Under the pieces are notes generated by a model. The model was not told where the DNA came from and did not search any database. It saw only the letters and a program-made list of their open reading frames with translations. Below, piece after piece: positions 17,915-25,841 of a DNA stretch of 32,221 nucleotides. Numbering within the stretch: position 1 is the first letter of the stretch; each line of letters opens with the position of its first letter. Source of the DNA: Bacteroidales bacterium. Lineage in GTDB: Bacteria > Bacteroidota > Bacteroidia > Bacteroidales > P3. Made by a program: the position numbers and the translations under genes. The stretch covers positions 1-32,221 of the forward strand of contig JAFTDW010000001.1 in the NCBI GenBank assembly GCA_017454015.1. The letters run 5' to 3'.

Positions 17915-18813
17915 ATAATGCCTATTATCTCGTTTATGTCGGCAATATTGTTTTCCTCGCAATACCGCGCCAACCCCGCCACTATGTCGACCGGAGCCAT
18001 AGGGTTCACGAAGTTGGCCGTGCCCACCTGCACCGCCCTCGCTCCTGCCATCAGGAACTCCAGCGCGTCGTCGGCTGTCGCTATGCCGCCAAGCCCTATC
18101 ACCGGCACTCCCACCGCCTTGGCCACCTGCCACACGCAGCGCACCGCTATGGGCTTCACGCAGGGACCGCTCAGGCCGCCTGTCACCGTGCTCAACACCG
18201 GCTTGCGGCGTTTCACATCGACGGCCATGCCCAGCACCGTGTTGATCAGCGACAGGGCGTCGGCTCCAGCCCCCTCAGCGGCTTTCGCTATCTCCACTAT
18301 GGAGGTCACATTGGGCGTCAGCTTAACTATGAGTGTCTTGCCGTACACCTTGCGCACCGCAGCCACCACCTCCGCCGCCATCTCGGGGTTAGTCCCAAAG
18401 CCCATGCCGCCCTTCTTCACATTGGGGCAGCTGATATTCAGCTCTATCGCCGGCACATTAGGCAAGGCGTCGATCTGGGCCGCCACGTCGCAATACTCTC
18501 CTATGGATGAGCCGCTGACGTTGACTATTATATTGGTGTCCAAATGCTCTATGGTGGGATACATCTCCTTGCAGAAAGCCTCTACGCCAATATTCTGCAG
18601 TCCCACGGCGTTGAGCATGCCCGAAGGGGTCTCTGCCATGCGCGGATAGGCGTTGCCTTCGCGGGGCTGCCCCGTAGTGCCTTTCAGCACTATGCCGCCG
18701 AGCAGCGAGGGGTCGTAGAAATCGCTGTACTGCTTGCCGTAGCCATAGGTGCCCGAGGCTGTCATTACAGGGTTTTTCAGATGTAGGTTGTGTATGTCGA
18801 CGTTTAGATTCAT
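17911..18813 (-). CDS. pyrD: Dihydroorotate dehydrogenase B, catalytic subunit
   Basis: A 300-residue FMN enzyme that oxidises dihydroorotate to orotate in pyrimidine synthesis. It opens with the class 1B signature [15 protein letters not shown]. The catalytic loop [10 protein letters not shown] places the active-site Cys at residue 129 (class 1 uses Cys), and [29 protein letters not shown] forms the FMN phosphate site. The start at 18813 overlaps the pyrK stop as ATGA; an ATG two codons earlier (18819) is equally possible. Downstream it overlaps the sugar kinase in the same way. Presence of PyrK shows it is the NAD-linked heterotetrameric type. Confidence 0.96.
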   Translation of the reverse strand: MNLNVDIHNLHLKNPVMTASGTYGYGKQYSDFYDPSLLGGIVLKGTTGQPREGNAYPRMAETPSGMLNAVGLQNIGVEAFCKEMYPTIEHLDTNIIVNVSGSSIGEYCDVAAQIDALPNVPAIELNISCPNVKKGGMGFGTNPEMAAEVVAAVRKVYGKTLIVKLTPNVTSIVEIAKAAEGAGADALSLINTVLGMAVDVKRRKPVLSTVTGGLSGPCVKPIAVRCVWQVAKAVGVPVIGLGGIATADDALEFLMAGARAVQVGTANFVNPMAPVDIVAGLARYCEENNIADINEIIGII

Positions 18814-19586
18814 AGCCATTTCAATGTTTGTGGAGTGAATACAGGACCCTCTTGGCACACGCACTTGTGCCCCTCCGTCGTCTCCGTCACACAGCACAGG
18901 CAGGCGCCGAGGCCGCAGGCCATCATGTTCTCCAGCGACACCTCGCAAGCAATGCCACGCTCCATCGCCACGTGAGCCACGGCTTTCATCATGGGCGTGG
19001 GGCCGCAGGTAAGTATGGCGTCGTAGTCATTGCCCATTGCGCTGTTAGCAGTCACCAGCCCCCTCTCGCCCAGCGTGCCGTCCTCCGTGGAGTAACGCAC
19101 ATCCACGCCAAGTGACTCAAAACTCCCGCGCGCCGGTATCAAGCCCTCCGTACGGGCACCTATAAGTATCACCGGACGCGACCCGCTCATCAGCAAACGG
19201 CGCGCAACGAGCAGCAGCGGCGCCGCTCCTATCCCACCCCCCACAAGCAGGGGACGCATCGGCAGTTGGTCGAAGGTGTGCAGGAACCCATTGCCCAGCG
19301 GGTACACGAGATTCAGCGTCTCACCGACTTTCATGTCCGTAACACGCTCAGTGCCTTTACCGACACGCTGCACCAAGAGCACCAGCAAGTTGCGCTCATA
19401 GTCGCAGTCGTGTATCGAGATAGGCCTACGCAGCATCACACCGCTGCAGTCGGGCACCAACACCTCCACAAACTGGCCCGCCATAACCTCCGGCAAACGC
19501 CCGGGATGACGCAAAACAAGCTTGTGGCACCTCTCGCCACAAACCTCGTTAGCCTCTATAACAAAGTTAGTTGTCTGTTTTTTCAT
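18810..19586 (-). CDS. pyrK: Dihydroorotate dehydrogenase B, electron-transfer subunit
   Basis: A 258-residue flavin/iron-sulphur subunit that passes electrons from PyrD to NAD. The FAD-binding motif is RRPISIHD (about 53-60); the NAD-binding parts are [12 protein letters not shown] (about 113-124) and [13 protein letters not shown]. The [2Fe-2S] cluster ligands are Cys224, Cys229, Cys232 and Cys244 in [12 protein letters not shown] and CVCQEGPVF, as in other PyrK proteins. ATG start. It is first in the pyrK-pyrD-kinase operon, with a promoter-like TATTTTTG just upstream; the resulting leader would be only about 12 bases. Confidence 0.96.
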   Translation of the reverse strand: MKKQTTNFVIEANEVCGERCHKLVLRHPGRLPEVMAGQFVEVLVPDCSGVMLRRPISIHDCDYERNLLVLLVQRVGKGTERVTDMKVGETLNLVYPLGNGFLHTFDQLPMRPLLVGGGIGAAPLLLVARRLLMSGSRPVILIGARTEGLIPARGSFESLGVDVRYSTEDGTLGERGLVTANSAMGNDYDAILTCGPTPMMKAVAHVAMERGIACEVSLENMMACGLGACLCCVTETTEGHKCVCQEGPVFTPQTLKWL

Positions 19587-19603
19587 AGCTTATTTTATTA
19601 ACG

Positions 19604-19611
19604 CAAAAATA
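19604..19611 (-). promoter_or_regulatory. Probable pyrK-pyrD-kinase promoter (-7 box)
   Basis: On the minus strand this reads TATTTTTG, matching TAnnTTTG. It is 17 bases before the pyrK ATG. I see no clear TTTG at the -33 position, so confidence is moderate. Confidence 0.45.
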
Positions 19612-19681
19612 CGATTTTTATTCCTTTTGCGTTATCATTTATTGAAATAACTATCAACTCCAAATCTCAGAATCTCGAAAC

Positions 19682-19725
19682 AAGGAAACCCTTAAACCTT
19701 TTAACCCTCTCCCAACCCTTACCCG
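19682..19725. repeat. C-rich AAACCCTTAAACC-type tract before recR
   Basis: Words such as AACCCTTAAACCTTTTAACC and CCAACCCTTACCC run up to the recR GTG. Together with the tract just after recR it brackets the gene. C-rich on the recR sense strand. Confidence 0.6.
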
Positions 19726-19728
19726 CCT

Positions 19729-20346
19729 GTGAACAACCAGCTACCCTCTGTTATTCTTCAGAATGCCGTCGAGGCATTGCGCACACTCCCGGGCGTTGGC
19801 AGCCGCACCGCTCTGCGCTACGCCCTCAACCTTATGCGACGCACACAACCCGAGGTGGAGCACTTCACCACGGCCGTCAGCCGCCTCAAAACCGACCTCA
19901 AGACCTGCCGCCGCTGCTGCAACGTCAGCGACAGCGACCTATGCCCCATCTGCTCCAGCCCCAAGCGCGACAACACCACCTTGTGCGTTGTAGAAAACGT
20001 TCAGGACGTAATGGCCATAGAAAACACCAACTCCTACAATGGACTCTACCACGTGCTTGGAGGCGTCCTCTCCCCCATCGACGGCATCAGAATCTCCGAC
20101 CTCAACATTGCCCAGCTCCTCGCACGCATACCCGCCGAACCCATAGCCGAAGTCATTCTAGCCCTCCCCACCACCATGGAAGGCGACACCACCAACTTCT
20201 ACCTTAACAAGCAGCTCGCCCCGCTCCACGTACGCGTATCCACCCTCGCACGCGGCGTCGCTATTGGCGACAACCTTGAGTATGCCGACGAAGTCACCCT
20301 CGGACAATCCATAGTCAACCGCATCCCCTTCTCCACCCCCAACTAA
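19729..20346 (+). CDS. recR: Recombination mediator RecR
   Basis: A 205-residue DNA-repair protein that, with RecO/RecF, loads RecA onto gapped DNA. It has an N-terminal helix-hairpin-helix (LRTLPGVGSRTALRYAL, about 17-33), a Cys zinc finger (Cys60, Cys63 or Cys64, Cys72, Cys75), a Toprim domain beginning LCVVENVQDVMAIENT, and the family closing block LARGVAIGDNLEYADEVTL. Length is normal. The start is GTG at 19729; no ATG lies upstream in frame. AACCCTTTTAACC-type tracts lie immediately before and after the gene. Confidence 0.97.
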   Translation: MNNQLPSVILQNAVEALRTLPGVGSRTALRYALNLMRRTQPEVEHFTTAVSRLKTDLKTCRRCCNVSDSDLCPICSSPKRDNTTLCVVENVQDVMAIENTNSYNGLYHVLGGVLSPIDGIRISDLNIAQLLARIPAEPIAEVILALPTTMEGDTTNFYLNKQLAPLHVRVSTLARGVAIGDNLEYADEVTLGQSIVNRIPFSTPN

Positions 20347-20367
20347 ACCTAATAATAATCAGAATAT

Positions 20368-20409
20368 AACCTCAAAACCTTTTAACCCTCAAAACCCTTT
20401 AACCCTCAA
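20368..20409. repeat. Tandem 17-base CTCAAAACCYTTTAACC repeat after recR
   Basis: Two adjacent copies of CTCAAAACCYTTTAACC (20371-20387 and 20388-20404) with partial copies on each side, filling the gap between recR and the GH3 gene. Related to the tract at 19682-19725. Confidence 0.7.
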
Positions 20410-20427
20410 GCCATAACGCTCTCCATA

Positions 20428-21543
20428 ATGAAAACATCTCGTATTCTCTCATTAGCCGTCGCTCTCCTTCTGTCACTCTCCGTCAGTTGCCAGAGCCGTC
20501 CGCGCACCGCTGACGACGAAAACCTGCGGCGCGACATAGCACAGATGCTCCTCGTCGGCTTTCGCGGCACCGGCATCGACGACTCGCCACACATACGGCG
20601 CGATGTGCAGACCTACCGCATTGGCGGCGTCATACTCTTTGAATACGACGCGCCATCGCATTCAAGGCCCCGCAACATAGCCTCCCCGACACAGCTGCGC
20701 AAACTCTGCGACGACCTCCAGGCCCTCAGCACCGAGACCCTCCTCATAGGCATCGACCAAGAGGGCGGCAGCGTCTCCCGTCTCAAACGGCAATACGGCT
20801 TCCCCGAATTTCCCGGAGCCGCCGAAACTGCCGAGGCAGGCTACGAGTCCGTGCGCTACGCCGCCCGCACCACCGCCGAACAGCTCCGACGCGCCGGCAT
20901 CAACCTCAACTTCGCCCCTTGCGCGGATGTAGACATCAACCCCGACTGCCCTGTCATAGGTCGCCTCGGACGCAGCTTCTCGCCTAACCCCAAGGTGGTG
21001 ACCGAATGCGCCTCAATATGGATTGAAGAGCAGAACAAACAACATATAATCTCCTGCCTCAAACACTTCCCGGGTCACGGCAGCGCCTCGGGCGACACCC
21101 ACCTCGGCGCCGTCGACGTTACCACCTCATGGGACACCTCCGAGCTGCGCCCCTACCGCCTGCTTGCCCCAAACAAGGCCGCTATGATCATGACCTCCCA
21201 TGTCTTCAACGCCAACCTCGACACCATGCCGGCCACCTTGTCATACAATATACTTACCAGCCTGCTGCGCGACTCCCTGCACTTCCAGGGCGTCATAGTC
21301 ACCGACGACCTCGCCATGGGGGCTATGGTGCAGCAATACTCCCTCGACACCATGCTCACCCTCGCCATCCTCGCCGGCGCCGACCTGCTATGCCTCTCCA
21401 ACAACGGCACCGACTACGACCCCAACATAGTGCCGCACGCCATAGACATTATATGTAAAGCAGTGCGCAGCGGACGCATCCCCGAAGAACGCATACACCA
21501 GTCGGCAACAAGAATAAGAGCGCTAAAGCAGACCCTACGCTAA
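20428..21543 (+). CDS. Glycoside hydrolase family 3, beta-N-acetylhexosaminidase-like
   Basis: A 371-residue GH3 enzyme of the NagZ type, single TIM-barrel domain. The acid/base loop KHFPGHGSASGDTH (212-225) carries the His-Asp dyad that distinguishes NagZ enzymes. The nucleophile is Asp293 in VTDDLAMGAM, and GIDQEGGSVSRL (about 108-119) is the conserved substrate loop. NagZ releases GlcNAc from peptidoglycan fragments or chitin-like sugars. The N-terminus is a signal peptide with a possible lipobox (SVS-C21), so the enzyme is exported and perhaps lipid-anchored, unlike cytoplasmic enterobacterial NagZ. ATG start. A sugar kinase that could use its product is encoded about 2.5 kb away on the other strand. 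Confidence 0.92.
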   Translation: MKTSRILSLAVALLLSLSVSCQSRPRTADDENLRRDIAQMLLVGFRGTGIDDSPHIRRDVQTYRIGGVILFEYDAPSHSRPRNIASPTQLRKLCDDLQALSTETLLIGIDQEGGSVSRLKRQYGFPEFPGAAETAEAGYESVRYAARTTAEQLRRAGINLNFAPCADVDINPDCPVIGRLGRSFSPNPKVVTECASIWIEEQNKQHIISCLKHFPGHGSASGDTHLGAVDVTTSWDTSELRPYRLLAPNKAAMIMTSHVFNANLDTMPATLSYNILTSLLRDSLHFQGVIVTDDLAMGAMVQQYSLDTMLTLAILAGADLLCLSNNGTDYDPNIVPHAIDIICKAVRSGRIPEERIHQSATRIRALKQTLR

Positions 21544-21880
21544 GAAAATCAACAACATAACAGCAACAACAACACTTATATCGCCAAAAGCAGCCCAATT
21601 TTCATGAAAAAACATGTCGCAAACACTCTTTGAACGATTTTTAACGATGTTTTAACAGCAATAATCAAAAATGATTTAACAACATAATGACGCTGTATAA
21701 CATATACTTGACAACATTATCCACAATCAAAGAAACGTTAAAAAAATTTTGATTTGATTTTTTTTTCGTTACTTTGCAAAATGTTTTCGCAAAATTAAGA
21801 GCAGTGTCGCATGAGCGAACTGAGCCTGATTGGCGAGACATGATCGACAAAGAAACTATGTTTAATCTAAAATTAGAGAA
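21544..21880 (+). other. 337-base AT-rich gap with the acpP promoter and leader
   Basis: No gene supported. The first half is very A-rich on the plus strand and has imperfect repeats (ACGATTTTTAACGATGTTTT). No terminator-like hairpin follows the GH3 gene. The last ~100 bases form the acpP leader, with two tiny in-frame ATG peptides (21781 and 21811) that I do not consider genes. Confidence 0.5.
21748..21776 (+). promoter_or_regulatory. Probable acpP-fabF-rnc promoter
   Basis: TTACTTTG at 21769-21776 matches the Bacteroidota -7 box TAnnTTTG at all but one position. A TTTG lies 17 bases upstream (21748-21751), slightly closer than the usual 19-21. The leader to the acpP ATG would be about 100 bases. 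Confidence 0.5.
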
Positions 21881-22120
21881 ATGTCTGAAGAAATTGCATC
21901 GAAAGTAAGAGCCATCATCGTTGACAAGCTCGGTGTTGATGAAAAAGATGTAACCCCTGAGGCAAATTTTGCCAACGACCTCGGCGCCGACTCGCTCGAC
22001 ACCGTGGAGTTGATTATGGAGCTCGAGAAGGAGTTTGACATTCAGATTCCCGACGAGGCCGCCGAGAGCATTGCCACCGTTGGTGATGCCATCAACTTTA
22101 TAGCAGCCCGCAAAGAATAG
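21881..22120 (+). CDS. acpP: Acyl carrier protein
   Basis: A 79-residue acidic four-helix protein that carries growing acyl chains in fatty-acid synthesis. The phosphopantetheine attachment site is Ser38 in [16 protein letters not shown]. The start, [20 protein letters not shown], and the end, TVGDAINFI, are typical. It is the first gene of the acpP-fabF-rnc cluster, 16 bases before fabF. Confidence 0.98.
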   Translation: MSEEIASKVRAIIVDKLGVDEKDVTPEANFANDLGADSLDTVELIMELEKEFDIQIPDEAAESIATVGDAINFIAARKE

Positions 22121-22136
22121 TGCTGCGCCCTATCAG

Positions 22137-23384
22137 ATGGACCTGAAAAGAGTAGTCGTTACCGGCGTGGGCGCGCTTACGCCTATCGGGAACAGTGTGT
22201 CTGAATTTTGGCAGGCACTACTCCAGGGAGTAAGCGGAGCCCACTTGATTACTCGTTTTGACCCAGAGCGGTTCAAGTGCAAGATAGCCTGCGAGGTTAA
22301 AGGGTTCGACCCTCTCGCTCACTTCGACCGCAAGGAACTAAAAAAAATCGACCCGTTTGTCCAATACGGCATTGTGGCAGCCGAAGAGGCTATAGCCGAT
22401 GCCGTATTGGATTGTTGTGGTATTGACAAAGACAAGGTAGGCGTCATCTGGGGGTCGGGAGTTGGCGGCGTCAACAACTTCGAGAGCGAATGCCGCGACT
22501 TCTACCTTGGAGGCGAAACACCGCGCTTCAGCCCGTTCTTTGTGCCCAAAATGATAACCGACATCTGCGCCGGACATATCTCTATCAGGCACGGCTACCA
22601 CGGCCCCAACTACTCTGCCGTGGCCGCGTGCGCTTCGTCGGCGGCGGCTATCAGCGATGCCTTCAACCTCATACGCCTCGGCAAAGCCACAGCCATAGTG
22701 GCCGGCGGCTCGGAAGCCGCCGTGACACCGTGCGGCATTGGCGGCTTCTCGTCCATGATGGCTCTCTCCACCCGCAACGACGACCCAGCAACAGCCTCGC
22801 GCCCCTTCGACAAAGGTCGCGACGGTTTTGTGCTCGGCGAGGGCGCTGCTTGCATTGTGCTTGAAGAGATGGGGCATGCACGCGCCCGCGGAGCAAAGAT
22901 CTATGCCGAGCTGACAGGTGCCGGACTCTCCGCCGACGCCCACCACATCACCGCCTCCCACCCAGAGGGCAAGGGCGCCATTCTCGCCATGAGGCAGGCC
23001 GTAGAGGAGTCGGGCATGCAACTCTCCGATGTGGACCACATCAACACTCACGGCACATCCACACCGGTGGGCGACATATCCGAACCCAAGGCAGTGGCCA
23101 CCCTCTTCGGCGACCATGCCTACAAGATAGCCCTCAACTCCACCAAGTCGATGACAGGACACCTGCTCGGTGCCTCGGCCTGCACGGAGACAATAGCAAC
23201 CATATTGGCTATATGCCACAACATTGTGCCGCCAACCATCAACCACTTCGAAGACGACCCCGACATAGTGCCGCTCGACTTTACTTTCAACAAAGCCGCT
23301 GAACGGCGCGTCGACTTCGCACTGTGCAACTCCTTCGGTTTCGGCGGGCACAACATCTGCCTCGCCTTCCGACGCTTCGTTTAG
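22137..23384 (+). CDS. fabF: 3-oxoacyl-ACP synthase II
   Basis: A 415-residue condensing enzyme that elongates acyl-ACP with malonyl-ACP. Its Cys-His-His triad is complete: Cys165 in VAACASSAAAI, His305 in INTHGTSTPVGD and His342 in STKSMTGHLLGAS, with Lys337 conserved. The C-terminal NSFGFGGHN glycine loop is present. It starts 16 bases after acpP and ends 10 bases before rnc, so all three share a transcript. Confidence 0.98.
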   Translation: MDLKRVVVTGVGALTPIGNSVSEFWQALLQGVSGAHLITRFDPERFKCKIACEVKGFDPLAHFDRKELKKIDPFVQYGIVAAEEAIADAVLDCCGIDKDKVGVIWGSGVGGVNNFESECRDFYLGGETPRFSPFFVPKMITDICAGHISIRHGYHGPNYSAVAACASSAAAISDAFNLIRLGKATAIVAGGSEAAVTPCGIGGFSSMMALSTRNDDPATASRPFDKGRDGFVLGEGAACIVLEEMGHARARGAKIYAELTGAGLSADAHHITASHPEGKGAILAMRQAVEESGMQLSDVDHINTHGTSTPVGDISEPKAVATLFGDHAYKIALNSTKSMTGHLLGASACTETIATILAICHNIVPPTINHFEDDPDIVPLDFTFNKAAERRVDFALCNSFGFGGHNICLAFRRFV

Positions 23385-23394
23385 TCAGTGAAAA

Positions 23395-24135
23395 ATGTGG
23401 CCTTTCCGAAAACAGGAGACAGAGGGAACTAAAGAATTCTACAGGTTCTTTCGCAACATATTGGGCTACCGGCCCCGGCATATAGAGATATACCAGACGG
23501 CCCTTATCCATCGCTCCATGTCCCACGCCACCTCCAGTGGCCACAGAATCAACAACGAGCGCCTTGAATACTTGGGCGACGCCGTGCTCAGCGCCATAGT
23601 GGCCGAATACCTCTACAAACGCTACCCCTACCAGGGCGAGGGCTTCCTCACCGAAATGCGCTCTAAGATAGTGGGCCGCGCCACTCTCAACAAACTGGGT
23701 AAAAAAATAGGACTACCGCAGTTGGTGGAGTACAACAAGACCACGCAAGGAGTGTTCAAGTCGCGCGACGGTGACGCCTTCGAAGCCCTCATAGGCGCCA
23801 TATATCTCGAAAAAGGCTACGACTTCACAAAAAAAGTATTCATCAACCGCCTCATAACACGCTACATAGATGTCGACGAGCTTGCCAATACCGACTGGAA
23901 CTTCAAAAGCAAGCTGCTCGACTGGGGCCAGAAGAGAAGGAAAAAAATCAACTTCGTGGTAACCCGCAGCTTCTACCCCGACAACGACCACAGCCGCAAA
24001 CAATACGAGGTGTGCGTCAACATCGACGGCAAACCCTATGAAAGCTCCATCGACTTCTCCGTAAAATCGGCCGAACAGCTTGCCGCCGAGAAAACCTACA
24101 AGATTATCACATCCCCCAAACGCCAAACAGCATGA
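23395..24135 (+). CDS. rnc: Ribonuclease III
   Basis: A 246-residue double-strand-specific endoribonuclease that processes rRNA precursors and structured mRNAs. The signature NERLEYLGDAV (54-64) supplies Glu55 and Asp62; DAFEALIGAIY supplies Asp127 and Glu130, matching the E. coli metal ligands. A C-terminal double-stranded-RNA-binding domain follows (about 168-240). The N-terminus extends about 15 residues beyond E. coli Rnc. ATG start, third in the acpP operon. Its stop overlaps the next gene's ATG (ATGA). Confidence 0.97.
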   Translation: MWPFRKQETEGTKEFYRFFRNILGYRPRHIEIYQTALIHRSMSHATSSGHRINNERLEYLGDAVLSAIVAEYLYKRYPYQGEGFLTEMRSKIVGRATLNKLGKKIGLPQLVEYNKTTQGVFKSRDGDAFEALIGAIYLEKGYDFTKKVFINRLITRYIDVDELANTDWNFKSKLLDWGQKRRKKINFVVTRSFYPDNDHSRKQYEVCVNIDGKPYESSIDFSVKSAEQLAAEKTYKIITSPKRQTA

Positions 24136-24749
24136 AACGACTCACCCTTACAGCAATCCTCGCCGCCGCAGCACTGCTCGCCGCCTGCAACAAGATACCC
24201 AACGAGAGCATTTACACCGAGCTCGACTCCGCCACCATCAAGCGTGCCACAAAGGCCGACACCGCCTTCGCACAATTCTACGAAGGAGTGCACGAAATAG
24301 CGCAATTCTACAACCACGACCCCAAATACGAACAGATAACCTACCGGCGACTCTACAACTACATCAAATCATTCAGCGACACCACCGAGATCCAGAAGCT
24401 CAACAACGGCTGGGAAGCAGAGTGGAAAGAGCTCTCTGCCGACAACCTCCGCAGCGCGGACTCCCTCATAGAGGTGTGGCAGCTCTTTCTCGACGCACAC
24501 CCCGAAATCGACATACAGGAGGAACTCTCCAAAAGCGACCCACAGGTGCCCCTCACCATTGCCGGCTGCATCATGAGCAAGGACGACCCGCAGCTGTACG
24601 CATGGGTGCGCGACCTTATGATAACCGCCGAGATAGACAGCAACCATGTGGGCAAAAACAGCTACCTCGACAGCAAATTCGTCGAGTACTCCAAAGACAA
24701 GGACTCTCTCTGCTACCTCTTCATATTCAGTGGAATGTTGGAAAACTGA
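24132..24749 (+). CDS. Uncharacterised lipoprotein, coupled to rnc
   Basis: A 205-residue predicted lipoprotein with a clean lipobox (ALLAAC, Cys19). The mature part is acidic and mostly helical, with Tyr and Trp spread through it; no enzyme motif or named domain is recognised. Because its ATG overlaps the rnc stop codon, it is translated from the acpP-fabF-rnc transcript. It may correspond to a Bacteroidales-specific lipoprotein family without a name. Confidence 0.75.
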   Translation: MKRLTLTAILAAAALLAACNKIPNESIYTELDSATIKRATKADTAFAQFYEGVHEIAQFYNHDPKYEQITYRRLYNYIKSFSDTTEIQKLNNGWEAEWKELSADNLRSADSLIEVWQLFLDAHPEIDIQEELSKSDPQVPLTIAGCIMSKDDPQLYAWVRDLMITAEIDSNHVGKNSYLDSKFVEYSKDKDSLCYLFIFSGMLEN

Positions 24750-24792
24750 CCAACAACATTTTGCAAACATAGTGAATCAAAAAACAAATACC

Positions 24793-25104
24793 ATGGAACT
24801 TTACACCATCGAAACCCTGCCCAACAACTGCGAGCCTCTGGGCATCGTGTGCGGCAGCACCATCCAAAGCAAGAATTTCGTGAGCGACTTCGGCCAAGGG
24901 CTCAAGAGTATCGTGGGCGGCGAGCTGAAGAGCTACAACGAGATGATGGAGAAAGCCCGCAACAAAGCCACCAACCGCATGATTGAGCAGGCCGAGAAAA
25001 TGGGAGCCGACGCCGTGATAGGCGTGCGCTACGCCACCTCCGCCATCATGGCGCAAGCCGCCGAAGTGCTCGTCTACGGCACCGCCATACGTAAGAAAGC
25101 CTAA
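24793..25104 (+). CDS. YbjQ/UPF0145 family protein
   Basis: A 103-residue protein of the YbjQ (UPF0145, DUF74) family, small proteins that form pentameric rings and whose function is unknown. The hallmarks are GIVCGSTIQSKNFVSDF, a helix with ARNKATNRMIEQAEKMGADAV, and IGVRYATSAI..AAEVLVYGTAI. I chose the ATG at 24793, which gives the normal family length; a longer open frame upstream overlaps the lipoprotein and is not credible. Its stop codon overlaps that of the converging Sua5 gene. Confidence 0.9.
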   Translation: MELYTIETLPNNCEPLGIVCGSTIQSKNFVSDFGQGLKSIVGGELKSYNEMMEKARNKATNRMIEQAEKMGADAVIGVRYATSAIMAQAAEVLVYGTAIRKKA

Positions 25105-25688
25105 GGCCTTATCACCGTAACCCCGCCGGGGGCGAGCCTTACAATGCGCGAGCTCTGCCCGCAGCCCTCCATGCCGGCCATAGGCTCTACACAGTAGTCG
25201 GCACGGGCAAGGATATTGGCGTCAATGTCGCCATAGTGCAGCGGTGTGGGCTGTCCCGAAAGGTTGGCCGAGGTGCTCACTATGGGGCGTTCCAGAGCCA
25301 CCAGCAGCCTCCTGCAGAAATCATGCTGCGGACAACGCACCCCTATGGTGCCGTCGGCTGCCATGAGGTTGGGAGCAAGCCGCCACGGCAACAGCGAAGC
25401 CTCCACAATATATGTAGTGGGGCGTCCGTCCGACAGAAGAGCCCTGTCGCCGAGCGACTGCTTGCGCCAGTACTCCGCTGCATCCCACAACGCCAGCACC
25501 AGCATACTCTTCGAGCGGTCGCGCCCCTTTAGGGCATAGAGCCGCTCCACAGCCTCGGCGTTGCAGGCATCACACCCCACACCCCACACCGTGTCGGTGG
25601 GATACACCAGCAGGCCACCCTCGGCGAGCACTCGCAGCGACACCTCTGTTTCGCGTTCCAAACCACTCATCTGTCTCAAGGTTTTCAT
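25101..25688 (-). CDS. Sua5/YciO/YrdC-family protein (threonylcarbamoyl-AMP synthase-like)
   Basis: A 195-residue YrdC-fold protein, expected to make threonylcarbamoyl-adenylate for the t6A modification of ANN-decoding tRNAs. The family signature LLVYPTDTVWGVGCDA (about 26-41), the nucleotide-binding ALKGRDRSK and the PIVSTSANLSGQ block are all present. No C-terminal Sua5 domain, so it is the short TsaC/YciO form. I cut the start at the ATG 25686-25688; the open frame runs another 300 codons antisense to the peptide transporter, which is an artefact. It converges with the YbjQ gene and diverges from the transporter. Confidence 0.9.
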   Translation of the reverse strand: MKTLRQMSGLERETEVSLRVLAEGGLLVYPTDTVWGVGCDACNAEAVERLYALKGRDRSKSMLVLALWDAAEYWRKQSLGDRALLSDGRPTTYIVEASLLPWRLAPNLMAADGTIGVRCPQHDFCRRLLVALERPIVSTSANLSGQPTPLHYGDIDANILARADYCVEPMAGMEGCGQSSRIVRLAPGGVTVIRP

Positions 25689-25764
25689 ACCATATATGAC
25701 TATCGGATAACTAAAACATACGGCTCTTATTGCACAAAAACGCCGCCATTTGAAAAAAAAATTG

Positions 25765-25780
25765 TAGATTTGCAAAATAA
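25765..25780. promoter_or_regulatory. Back-to-back promoter boxes sharing TTTGCAAA
   Basis: On the plus strand TAGATTTG (25765-25772) fits the TAnnTTTG -7 box for the transporter. Immediately after, on the minus strand, TTATTTTG (25773-25780) is a one-mismatch -7 box for the Sua5-like gene. The two abut at a TTTG/CAAA palindrome. -33 elements are not clear on either side. Confidence 0.4.
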
Positions 25781-25841
25781 TAAAAAAGCACCTTACGCGA
25801 CAATAATAAAATAACACCTTACTAACCAAAAAATTACAATC

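Noticed and set aside
21811-21843. A 10-codon leader peptide before acpP
   Set aside because: There is no attenuator hairpin, no codon bias and no ribosome site to support it.
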